This document shows, piece by piece, positions 45,241-57,072 of a DNA stretch of 64,000 nucleotides (positions within the stretch are counted from its first letter, which is position 1; each line of letters starts with the position of its first letter). Source of the DNA: Polytrichum commune (lineage: Eukaryota > Streptophyta > Polytrichopsida > Polytrichales > Polytrichaceae); contig OX485805.1 of the NCBI GenBank assembly GCA_950295325.1, positions 6,760,501 to 6,824,500 on the forward strand, written 5' to 3'. Position numbers and translations under genes: made by a program. The notes beneath the pieces were generated by a model. It did not search any database and had not been told where the DNA came from. It saw only the letters and a list, made by a program, of their open reading frames with translations.

Positions 45241-47640
45241 GTTATTGTTATTGTTACTAAAGGTTAAGAAAGCTTACATCAATGGTTTCAACTACTATTC
45301 ATCATTATAATATACGGATGGTGACTTGGATTCGCGTACATTTTGTAGAGTTGATCTAGATCATTACCCTAAACCTTTACAGTTGTATGACAATGGAGGT
45401 GTACCTCCCTTCAAGTGAATCTTCACTCAAACATTTCGTAAGACTTGACATTAGAATGTAAATCCTTATTATTGCGGTTAGCATTGGCTTTGTACTAGGC
45501 TCCAATAATATGATTCACACCAATTTCAAACCCATAAATTTGAAAATAACGATATTAGGACTTTGTGAGGCTTGAAAAAGTTGCATATATATGTTCTACA
45601 ATGAACTCCCTATGTTCTTCAAGGTTTGAAGGTCTAAGGTTTTTTTGGACATAAACGATGATCTTCAACACAAGGGTTCTAAATGTCAAATATCTATAGG
45701 TGGGATTTTTTTTTGAAATAACCTATGGAAAAAATCCATATATGGGGAAGTATTGGAAATAACCCAATAGGCGCAAACCCTAATCTTGAGGTTCTGTGGC
45801 TTAGAGAAAAACATCCTTATGGGTTGAAATTATCTTGAAAGGTCGCACTTGTGGAATGGAGGGATCAATATTTGATGATTTCAATTTTGAGAATCATACA
45901 ATAATAATATAAAATATAAATAACATGTAATAGTGTATATCGTGGTCAACCTATATTGAGCCCAATATGTTATGAGACTGACAAACAAATTCGGCAATAC
46001 ATGAAAAATATTCTACAAATGAAAAGACATTTGTAGGGAATTATTGTGATTTAAATTCTCATTCAAAATTTATGTTTTACTTGGATAAATAAAAATAAAA
46101 ATGAATAGATTGCCGAATTATGTTTGGTCATGGTTTGCAAAATTGTCTAATAACACAATTGCCTAGGTACAAATTAATAGTAAGAAAAAATCCAAAGTCC
46201 CATGGAAACTCCTTGGACATTTAAGTGTTAAGAAATATGTTTTGGAATCCTTTGTAATTTCCTTCAAAAAACAATTTCTCCATTGTAGTTATATGTACAT
46301 TTTTGCTAGTGTATACATTCTACAAGTCCCCAACTATTGATGATGTAGTAAGTTAGGGTTGACCAAGATTGATTGACTCTATAGATGCCCTCTTCAAATT
46401 TACATGTAGATCAACTACTGCACACCCACTCTCCAAATTAATGGTTGCGGAACTACAACCACAAGGAGCTTTGGGCAATTTAGCACCTAGGAACATGTGG
46501 TAAAACCAATGACTCCTTGGGAATAGGCCTCAATGCCATTAGGTGACATGAATAGATTTTGTTTTTGCAATGTCACCCAATAAAGACACAAGTTGCACCA
46601 CATTACCTGGTACAAAACATGGGCTTGTTTCAAAATTGAGTTTCACACAAATCCTACTTGTGCCACAATGAAATGTCAAAATTGACCTAACTCATAGCAC
46701 AAGTTATTACACACTTGACATGACCTAACCTTTGCGTCCAAACCCAATATTTTTGGGGGTCAAACTCATGTTGATGTCAATAACCCTAGGACCTTGTTTG
46801 GACTAGTAATATTGACATTATATTACTAAAAGTATATGTAAGGGAAAATTTCTTTGCATCACATCATTATGATACTACGAGTTGTTTGATGGGGCTCCTT
46901 ATTAGTGGGAATGATTCCCGAATAGTGGCCACATTCAATTTGAATGTGGAAGATAGTCAGGTTGGCAAGGTGTGCGACAACTACTTGGCATGCCGTCTAA
47001 ATGATGTTATGTGATCACCCAATGTTGTAGGTTACGACTTGATTTAATTCACCTATTTGCAGTCATCATGCTCGTTGTCCCATGTTTGTTCAGAGATATT
47101 TGTTATGACAATTTCACATTCATCCAAGATTCAATCCATATTATAATCAACCTTTGATGAAATTTGATCACATAACCATGCAAATCTATAATAGGAAGTG
47201 CTTGACCCATAGGCGTTTCTAGATTAACTTAGGTTTTATGAAAACCAATGATAGAACTCAAAATCTAGAATAATTCACCAGAACCAACATTTTTCCTTAC
47301 ATCAACACATATCCCATGAGTTAATAGTCACGTTCCCACGTGGCATCTATTTTTAACTATGTTGATTACCCCAATTAGTGCATGTGCTACTAATTATTAG
47401 ATCACTCACTATTTTGCCAAATCCCTAGATCAATTAAGGGTTGGAATGTTTTATTGAGTGATATTAAATTGATGAAGACATGCTCATTTACTACACACTT
47501 CAAGAAAATTAGTGTGCGCTCTAAGGTGCTTGTAGAGTGATCAAAATGATTATATGCAAACACATGCTTATCAATGAACAGTGCCAAGATAAATATGTTG
47601 GGTACTTTGCTATGAATAATATATTTAGTAAATAGTGCCA
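43476..47640. other. Intergenic or decayed repeat DNA; no gene recognised
   Basis: Frames such as minus 44230-44442 and plus 44858-45151 are motif-free. An (ATT)n microsatellite lies at 45208-45240. The rest has no structure I can support. Confidence 0.4.
45208..45258. repeat. (ATT)11 microsatellite with GTTATT tail
   Basis: Eleven ATT triplets (45208-45240) are followed by two to three GTTATT hexamers. Confidence 0.95.
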
Positions 47641-49119
47641 AGATGAACAATGCTTCCCAAATCTTTTGGTGGCACTTATTTTATAACGTAAAGAAATGTA
47701 GTATCACCTTCGCTAATTTCCCACCTGCACTAATTTCCCACACGCACTATCAACACTCCCTCACTATATATGATATTCAGTGTAGTAGCTTCAAGGCTTT
47801 AAACACTGGCCTCTATCTCAACAATATTCTCCAACACTAACCCATGTTGGAGCTTCTCGGAGCTTCTTCAAGTGAATGAGTTAACGAGGAGGACTTATGT
47901 GGAGAACTTGAAAGCTAGGAAAAATTACTTATATTAATGTTTACATCTTCCAACTCAAATGCAAGAATCAAGGAGTAATGTAGGTTACGATTTCCAAAGC
48001 TTGAGGCAGTGAATCCTGCAATAGAAAGAGTGGAAACAAAATACACTGGAACTCGTGGAATGGGCCGGTGTCACATATTATACGAAATTCCTTCATATAT
48101 TCTACACACTTGATAAGATTTGTCAGATTCCTCAACTTGGGCAGTTGGTGACTGGAACTCAACATTAGAATTGTGGGTGGGGTTATGTGACAATAGCAAT
48201 CTCCCAAGATTATTCAAATTGTGGATACCTGAATGGTTGCAGTCCAACGTTCAGTCCATAAAACCATACCACACAACAGGAAGAAGAAACTCACACAAAG
48301 CCAAGTGCCCGTGCAAATCCGCCATCAAGCACCCAATGAAGTTCAATTTCACGCAACCCTATATTTCCAGGTGAAAAAGAGCATATTCCGAACTATAAAA
48401 GTCAAAATAAAAGATTTTGTCGTTTTTTCATGGATGAAAGCATCAGAATCGTCCCCCAAAATAATATTTTTTATATGAATGTGTTCATATATGGACGAAA
48501 AATGCAATATCATCCATATGTGGCTTCATCAATCCAATGTTGTCGTCATCTTGACTTTCTTGAAAATGTGAAAACAAAAGGCACTAATTCCACGAGGTGC
48601 CACATGATAACATGATAGTAGCCAACCTACAACTAAAATAACAAAGACCCATAATTGATCCCATAATTTGAACTCAGTTGCAATCCTCATTCTTGTTGAT
48701 CTTGAATTGCATGTCAAGAATCTTCACCATGCATTCAAATGCCTCAATAATCCTTCTTGACACAAAATTGACCTATATGCCTTTAGTTCATGTGAACATC
48801 GGGGGTAGCTTTTTCATGTCAAAGCAAAGAACATCTCCATAAATATTTAAAAACCTCCTTGAGCCTAAAGCGATCCTTACATTTTAACCACAAGGTGGCC
48901 CTAGAACCCAAATATTCATTTGAAACATTCCATCACAAATATGCGCATGGTCGGAAGAGGTTATAGCCGAGGTTAGTGGGCACTTGGTTTATGAATGTTA
49001 GTCGGTGTATTTTCATGGTATCCAACATACTACTTGACCGGAAGAGATTCATCGGCTAGAGTTGAGGAGAAATTTTAACAAGGATTAGCCATATTTCTCT
49101 AGGTCACATGTTACGACGA
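47641..49119. other. Intergenic DNA; no gene recognised
   Basis: Several short frames on both strands (48120-48374, 48233-48478) lack motifs and splice context. Confidence 0.4.
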
Positions 49120-49777
49120 CTAACAACAAAATTTGTGAATCAATTTTGTAATACACCTACATGGCTTTGCTAGGCCTTCCGTTGCACAGAGGAAACAAGA
49201 TATAGTAGCCCGGTGGTGCCATGTTTGAGTTTGGTGGACATTTGGTGTAACGTGCAAGGCATGTGCAAAAGGGCCTACGTTGGGAATTCTAATTTTCTTC
49301 ATGTCAGCAATCCTTTTTATAAGTGTAACATGTTGCCTGGACAGCTCTAGGTCCCCCACTGCTTTCTCAGTTTCTTCTAAAAGCTGGATAGGAGACATTT
49401 TCACAAATTCACACACCCTATCTTGGGGAAGAAACTGCAGCATTGCACAACACAGAATAACACCATTTTCCATATTGTGATAAAAGCATCAGAAAGATCC
49501 TCAGAAGTAACTTCAAACGATTTAATTTCACTGTCTGTAGGCAGTGATCATTACAAGGCCGCTTCCCCAGCGTAGATGATTCCGGGGCCCTAATAAACCA
49601 CCTTACAGACCTTCTTAGTTCTAAAAAGGAACTCAGTAACATCTCAATCGTCTGTGCCATCAAGTTTATAAAAGAGAAAGTGATGTAATCCAGGAACATA
49701 TCTGGGTCAGGTTGTTCACTTGAATATGGAAATGTGCAACAACATCTTGGACTTCTCTCTATGATGCCGAATGACAT
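49120..49777 (-). pseudogene. Possible fragment of a cellular gene, unidentified
   Basis: Two overlapping minus-strand frames (49473-49120 and 49777-49418) read as helical protein. The most protein-like piece is FVKMSPIQLLEETEKAVGDL followed by ELSRQHVTLIKRIADMKKI, an amphipathic helix pair. I cannot assign a family. It may be an exon or a decayed retrocopy; codon sense drops beyond it on both sides. Confidence 0.3.
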
Positions 49778-50026
49778 ATTCTATCCTCTGCAACAAGATA
49801 CAAATTGTTCCAAGTTCCATACCCAAACCCAAAGTAAACAAGCTCAGTTATATAAACATCAAAGTTCTTAATAGATTTCTTCATTTCCAGGATTACAAGC
49901 AAGGTAATGGCATGCTCAGTATACCTTCAATTGTCCATTCTGACTTGTCCTGCTTGTTGGTCTTGCGTGTGATTGATATCTGTTTATTGGGATGATGTTC
50001 ATCTTGCAAGTTAATTTTAATCCATC

Positions 50027-50233
50027 ATGAATCCTCACTTCGCTTCACATAGTCCCCGATACTTGATGCTCGGCCAAGCAATTGCCTACAACAAACCGAC
50101 CTCGAGAGCAAGCTTCCCACAAGCGGCCATGGCCGGGGTCCCGGAGGATAACGAAACCCTAACCCCAGAAAGTGGCGTGGCCACCTCACAGGCCGGCATT
50201 GCGGGAAAGGCCTATAAGCCTCCTCCTCGATGA
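50027..50233 (+). other. GC-rich island with a 68-codon open frame
   Basis: From about 50085 to 50225 the DNA is GC-rich in an otherwise AT-rich region, open on both strands, and holds an AAACCCTAA word. The plus frame ends GIAGKAYKPPPR. It could be a small inserted fragment of a gene or transposon leader. No family recognised. Confidence 0.3.
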
Positions 50234-53217
50234 ATTGAACTAGAACTCCACTCTTAAGATGGGTATGTGATGTGCAAGCTTTTACATGAACAAAACTAGG
50301 CCAAGACAAGGAGATCTCTAGCTCTTTGAAGCATAGGGGAAGAGCCTATGAAAGTAGACAAGAGGGGAACAAATTCATTTCTCTCCATGTTGTTTGCTCT
50401 CAAGTCCCTCTCCATAACTCATTGTTTGGTCGCATGTGCCACATAAACTCCTCTAGACTTGCATATCTACTAGATCTCCAAAACTTGAGAAAATTGTATT
50501 TCTAGATGCTCAAGTGGAGTTTGAGGCACTTGGGTTTGTTGCATCTAAGAGCATATGAAAGAAGAAGAAAAGCTTGAAGGATTTTTTGTTGCTTTAACTT
50601 TGAAGCATTTCAAAGCAACCTTAGCAACTCATTAATTACAGAAAGTTGAATTAAGATGGTGAAATTCTTAATGAAATTGGAAGTTTAGAGAGTTATGCAA
50701 ATTGACAATGGAAAGATAAAACTAGCTCAACATGCTTCTAGCCTAAAAAGAAACCAAATTTTCTTGTTTTATCCACTATGAACCAAATCTCATCCATAAT
50801 AAATCAAATCTTGTCCATAGTGATTGAATTTCCATTCGCGTTTCCAATGAACCAACATTACTTTTGACACACCCTCCAAATGTACTCATACTCCAAGAGA
50901 TTATTCATTCTAATTTTTGTTAGGGTATTTTACAAAAAGTAGAACTCCCCTAGCTTCTAGTTTTTGAAGCATTTTGAATATGCTTTCAGCAAAAATAAGA
51001 TTTGGAGATAAAAAGTAATCCATATTATGGGTTTGAATTTTGAAGCACCTAGCTTTGTTTCACCTTAAAATAGAGAATCTCAAATTATATTTTGAAGTTT
51101 TGAATTTGAGGCATTGGAAACAACCCATAGCAACTATTAAGTTCTCATAGGAACTAGGGTTGAGTCAGCAAAATTCCTTCATAAGCTACAACTTGTTAGA
51201 ATTTCATAATTGGTGTGCAATTTAGAACTCAACAATCGTGCATTTGGCATGGAAACACTTCCACTTCATATTGTGGAGGCTAAACTAGCATCGGAGATAT
51301 AATTGCACATGCAATTTTGTGCTAAAAATTATTTGCTTGAGGCAAGGACCTCTAAGGATGGGCTAAAAACGTGCAACCCATTTAAAAACATTAAGAAAAT
51401 CCAAGATAAAAGGTCAAGGTTTCGACCACATGTCTTGTTAGCCTATTCTTCCTAGTTATGAGTTTTGTGGCCTTTTAGTGGCTCATGTAATTATGATGCA
51501 ACCTAGAAGATTTCATAATTGTTGGAATTATTCTTGATAAGTTGAAGGTATTTGCATCAACCTTGAAGAATTTGGAGTTTGGCTTTTTGACATGCTCGTT
51601 GTTAAGAGTTGTTGCTTAAGATCGGTTCTTAAGAGTTTTCCAATATTGTTTTGTCTTTGCATGTGATTTGTTAACTTGCACTCCATCCAACTCTACAAAA
51701 TATTGTGGGTTGTGAGAGTCATACATTATCATGAGATAATTGTGGTGACAATTCTTTCAGTAGGGGCGTTTCATATGTGAAAGATCTCATAACCTTTGCT
51801 CTCTTGCAAGACTTGACATCTTCAATTCCCCTCAACCAAGCGGAAACAATTTAGATTTGGTTTATGAATTGTTAGTCCATGGAAACTTGAGATCGTCAAG
51901 CTTTTAAATTCTTATGGTAATGGCTATTTACTTTGATATTTTGTCATGAGCATTTTGATAGCTTTAATTTCATCTTTCTTTTGAGATTCCTGTAAAGAGA
52001 AAGAAGTTTTATAATTTTTCAAAATTGAAGCTCCCAAAATTGATTTTGGAATCTAAAATTCAATAGTTTTGAAAACCAAGGTTTTTTACATGTAAAATCA
52101 ACATGCTTAATGCAGTTCAACATATAAGCATTCCACATAAGATTCAAATAGAGAATATTTTCAAATTGTTTACCTCTTTGGTAGAAGTCTATTTTTCAGA
52201 GCATGATATTTGATGATTTATGGTTTATTTTATTGATTAAAATAATAAAATAAACCTTGAAAGTGCATTCGTGATATGATGCAAGGAAATGATGCTCAAG
52301 GAGTGTAAGGCCCATGTACACTAAGAATCGAGTTGATTGAACACCACCCTTGAGATAGTGCACATGTGATGTGAAAGCCTATGTGGAAATGCAACTAAGC
52401 TAAGATATAGAGAATTTCAATTCTTTGAGGGATGAATTCGGATTGAAGTTGTTTGTAGAGGTTATTATTATGCTTCTGCCACAAATTGAGTTCAAATTGT
52501 CCTTGATATCTCTCCTTGCTACGAGGTTCGTGAAGGATAAATTACAATAAATCACAACAAATCATAGATGTTGTTGCAAAGATGCCACACTCAACCCTAC
52601 AACAATGTGCATTCTGCAAAGTTACTGTAACTAAATCAACTTTTGGTTACTGCACATCAACTCATCCTTGTTGTCGTATACCGCGTATTGGATGGTGTAC
52701 ATTGAAGGAATGAGAGCCATCCATGAAATTTTCTAAATACATTTACATAGATAGTTTTTGAATTTGAAGCTACTCTTCATTAGTAAACTCATTGCTATTG
52801 TTCATTGTGAAGGTTTGGAAGTCCGTTAACCATTGTGGAAATTCCTATGATAAATGGGTGAATGTTGTGCCTCTTGCAAATTAACCACTATAAAAGGTGC
52901 ATGAGGGAATTCAAGAAAACCCAACGTTACAAGGACTCGTGAGTTGTTGGGTGACAAACTTTGAAGCAATTCACAAAAGGCACCATCAATTTGAGATACC
53001 TTCACTAGAAACTGCCACCCTCAATGTAGCTTACTTATTGTCCAAACCTTCAGGTCCTTTGATTTGACTAGATGATACACATTCATTTGGCTCTGCCCAA
53101 ACACAAGTCTTTGGAAATTTGAAGTTTAAATTCCCGCCATGTTCTTTTACATCACTTTTCATCACCCTCTCCACATTCCACTAGCCCCTCTTCTATACCT
53201 CATTGTGCACTTATAAT
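50234..53217. other. Long AT-rich intergenic stretch
   Basis: No open frame of note, no RNA gene, no terminal repeats seen. Composition is uniform and AT-rich. Confidence 0.45.
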
Positions 53218-53712
53218 TTGAGCAAATTATGTTTGTGTCACGAGCTTTGTGACAAAACCATTAGCATTGTAGAGTCGCACACATGTAGGATGATGATGTT
53301 CAACTAGGACTTCCCTTCCTTCCATCGAACTCACATGAATCCTCCCAAGAACAAGGTTCATATAGCATTTGGTTTCATATAGCTAATTTTGGATAAATAT
53401 GTGGACATTTCATGTAGATAGTAGTACATAGTATATCATGCATGTCAATAATTGATCAATCTAAATTGTCACCTCACAAGACACAATCCACTTGTTAGTG
53501 GCAAATGCAAAATACTCTCACCATGAACAAACTCTACCTATCAAGTAAGGCAATACATATTTTACTTGCGTCATTGGCTCGGTGACATAATCGTTTCACA
53601 TAGTGAACGCACATGTGAGATGCTCATGTTTAGCAATGACTTCCCTTTTCTTCCACTCACATGAATCTTTCATGAACAAAGTTTGTTGCATTTGCTTCCA
53701 TATACCTAAATC
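53218..53712. repeat. Diverged direct repeat (53218-53392 and 53555-53712)
   Basis: Shared order in both copies: 'gtgacaaaacc/gtgacataatc', 'gcacacatgt', 'gatgatgttca/gatgctcatgt', 'gacttccctt', 'ctcacatgaatc', 'gaacaa(g/a)gtt', 'catttg(g/c)tt'. No coding sense. Confidence 0.6.
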
Positions 53713-53753
53713 AACAAAATATTGTAGAGAACCTATGTATAAGCACAAAGGTA

Positions 53754-54122
53754 TTGAATGTAACTGAGATGGAAACTTTTCTCTCTACACCCACTTCTTG
53801 TAGGATATGCGACATGCAATTACTACAAGGTAATTCACAAATTCTATTCATGCCTGAAACCATTTGGCTCATAATTTTCAGAGCTCAAATGAATCTTATT
53901 CATTATCAAAGTGAAGATTCTTGTGCGCATGAAGAAGTCATCCAAGTGCCCATGAAGATTCAAAGTGCTCATAAAAAAACTACAAACTTTTGGCATATGG
54001 AGTATGAATCATTTGCACTTTTGCATTCCACAAAATTGGAACTACGTGAGACAACGTTAGTTTTTGGAGGAGCATTCTTATGGTGCAACTACACGTACCA
54101 TCCAAGTTTCAAGAGAGAGTAA
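53754..54122 (+). other. 122-codon open frame of unknown nature
   Basis: The frame starts MNVTEMETFLSTPTSCRICD and has no recognisable domain. In an AT-rich region 122 codons is longer than expected by chance, but no splice or promoter context supports it. It may be a remnant of a transposon or of an older gene. Confidence 0.25.
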
Positions 54123-54599
54123 ACACATATAAATATAAGGGGTTGCTAGCAAGTGAGGTTGATATTATGCAGTTCCAATGAAAGAATGAGATACACCAAC
54201 AATTATTATGCTAGAAAAACACAAGATAAATTTAATGTAAGTAGATTATCATACTTTCATGGTTCAAGAATTTGACGTATAATCCAAAAGGAAAGAGAAT
54301 TGGAATTATTGCAGCCTAACAGAAGATCTCCAATCTACGTACGTGAAAACAAATGTGAAGCAAACCCATGCTAAGTGTAGCAACAATACCAAAATTAATG
54401 TATTCTTGTTATAGCTAATGGGTAGGAAGAGGATTAATTTTTATTTTAAAAACCAACGACCAATACACATGGACATACTACTTAGTTATTTCGGCTTACT
54501 TGTGCCGTATCTGTCCCACAATATCTAAAATGTCAAGAGTTGCCACATGGATATGCAGAAATAAAAACAGCTTTGTGACCTCAATACATGGTCTTCACT

Positions 54600-55335
54600 C
54601 ATGTAGGCCACCAAGGACCTTAGGTCATCTAACATCCTAGCTCTCGTATTAAAGAGAGACGTGACTTTGTCTCTCCAAAAAAGAGGTCCCCAAGTCACTC
54701 ATGTAATGTTGCCAAACTTGACCACCCGTTGAAATTGACCTATCTCGATAAAATGAGATGTCCACATCCTTCAGGTAAAGTTGACAAACTCTACCATTCA
54801 ACACGTAAACTTATGACACGGAAATGAGGTTTCCAAGTCCCTTAGGTACCATGGTGAAGCTCCAACATCCCTACAACTAAGCTATGTCCAAGCAATAAAG
54901 TTTCCAAGTCTCAACCGTAGGTTTCTCAAGGAAGTACGATTTTCAAGTCCCCCATGTAATGTTGTCAAGCTCAAACATCCATACAACCAAAGGTATTGCG
55001 TCAAGCGAGTCCCCCATGTAGTGTTGTCAACCTTAAACATGCATTCAAATGAAAGCATGTCAAGCACTTAAAGAAGTAAGGATATAAAGGAAATGAAGGA
55101 AGTAATAACCAAAGACGTGATTTTTTCTTTTTCAATAGGAAATTAGATTTTCAAATCCCTCCGATAACGTTGTCAATCTTGAAAATTCAAAGCAATCAAA
55201 CTTTAGCAATGAAGTGAGGTTTCCAAGTCCCTCAAGTCATATTGTCAAGCTCGAACAATCCCATATATCAAGCACCGTCAAAGAAGTGAGGTTTCCAAAC
55301 AACTACGGTATAATTGTCAACCTCAAAAATGCTCA
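54600..55335 (-). pseudogene. Decayed leucine-rich repeats downstream of the array
   Basis: Diverged 72 bp units remain recognisable on the minus strand: plus-strand words 'aagtccctcaggta', 'ttgtcaagctcaaacatcc' and 'gaggtttccaagt' recur with many changes and indels. Frames are broken; one fragment reads CLSLTTLHGGLENRTSLRNL. This is the old tail of the LRR array, outside the homogenised core. Confidence 0.75.
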
Positions 55336-57072
55336 TTAATTAAGCTTCATGAAATCCGGGAGGTGTCCAAGTCCTTCAAGTAATGTTACCAAGCTTGAAC
55401 ATCCCCCGAAATGAAGCTCCATCAAAGAACTGGCCTTTCCAAGTCCCTCAGGTAATGTTGTCAAGCTCCAACAATCACGCAAATTAAGCTTCGTTAAAGA
55501 AGTGAGGTTTCCAAGTCCCTTGGGTAATGTTGTCAAACTTGAACATCCCCCCAAATCAATCTCCGTCAAAGAAGTGAGGTTTCCAAGTCCCTCGGGTAAT
55601 GTTGTCAAGCTCCAACAATCACGCAAATTAAGCTTCGTTAGAGAAGTGAGGTTTCCAAATCCCTCGGGTAATGTTGTCAACCTCCAACAATCACGCAAAT
55701 TAAGCTTCGTTAAAGAAGTGAGGTTTCCAAGTCCCTTGGGTAATGTTGTCAAGCTTGAACATCCCCGCAAATCAATCTTCGTCAAAGAAGAGAGGTTTCC
55801 AAGCCCTTCGGGTAATGTTGTCAAGCTTGAACATCCCCACAAATGAATCTCTGTCAAAGAAGTGAGGTTTCCAAGGCCTTCAGGTAATGTTGTCAAGCTT
55901 GAACATCCCACCAAATCAATCACCGTCAAAGAAGTGAGGTTTCCAAGGCCTTCGGGTAATGTTGTCAAGCTTGAACATCCCCCCAAATCAATCACCGTCA
56001 AAGAAGTGAGGATTCCAAGGCCTTCGGGTAATGTTGTCAAGCTTGAACATCCCCCCAAATCAATCACCGTCAAAGAAGTGAGGTTTCCAAGTCCCTTGGG
56101 TAATGTTGTCAAGCTTGAAAATCCCCACAAATCAATCTTCGTCAAAGAAGTGAGGTTTTCAAGTCCCTCGGGTAATGTTGTCAAGCTTGAACATCCCCCC
56201 AAATCAATCACCGTAAAAGAAGTGAGGTTTCCAAGCCCCTCGGGTAATGTTGTCAAACTTGAACATCCCCCCAAATCAATCACCGTAAAAGAAGTGAGGT
56301 TTCCAAGCCCCTCGGGTAATGTTGTCAAACTTGAACATCCCCCCAAATCAATCACCGTCAAAGAAGTGAGGATTCCAAGGCCTTCGGGTAATGTTGTCAA
56401 GCTTGAAAATCCCCCCAAATCAATCTTCGTCAAAGAAATGAGGTTTCCAAGTCCCTTGGGTAATGTTGTCAAGCTTGAACATCCCCCCAAATCAATCACC
56501 GTCAAAGAAGTGAGGTTTCCAAGGCCTTCGGGTAATGTTGTCAAACTTGAACATCCCCCCAAATCAATCACCGTCAAAGAAGTGAGGTTTCCAAGTCCCT
56601 CGGGTAATGTTGTCAAGCTTGAAAATCCCCCCAAATCAATCTTCGTCAAAGAAATGAGGTTTCCAAGTCCCTTGGGTAATGTTGTCAAGCTTGAACATCC
56701 CCCCAAATCAATCACCGTCAAAGAAGTGAGGTTTCCAAGTCCCTTGGGTAATGTTGTCAAGCTTGAACATCCCCGCAAATCAATCTTCGTCAAAGAAGAG
56801 AGGTTTCCAAGCCCTTCGGGTAATGTTGTCAAGCTTGAACATCCCCACAAATGAATCTCTGTCAAAGAAGTGAGGTTTCCAAGGCCTTCGGGTAATGTTG
56901 TCAAGCTTGTACATCCCCCCAAATCAATCACCGTCAAAGAAGTGAGGTTTCCAAGGCCTTCGGGTAATGTTGTCAAGCTTGAACATCCCCCCAAATCAAT
57001 CACCGTCAAAGAAGTGAGGTTTCCAAGTCCCTCGGGTAATGTTGTCAAGCTTGAAAATCCCCCCCAAATCAA
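55336..57072 (-). pseudogene. Distal part of the LRR array, cut off by nonsense and frameshift
   Basis: About 24 near-identical LRRs of 24 residues (LTTLPEGLGNLTSLTVIDLG type) continue the array in another frame and end GLGHLPDFMKLN before a stop at 55336. They are separated from the upstream coding sequence by a TGA at 57127-57125 and by a seven-C run at 57059-57065, where sister units have six C. With both lesions undone in principle the array would be about 57 repeats long. As it stands this part is untranslated. The end could be the true C-terminus of the ancestral protein. Confidence 0.8.
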
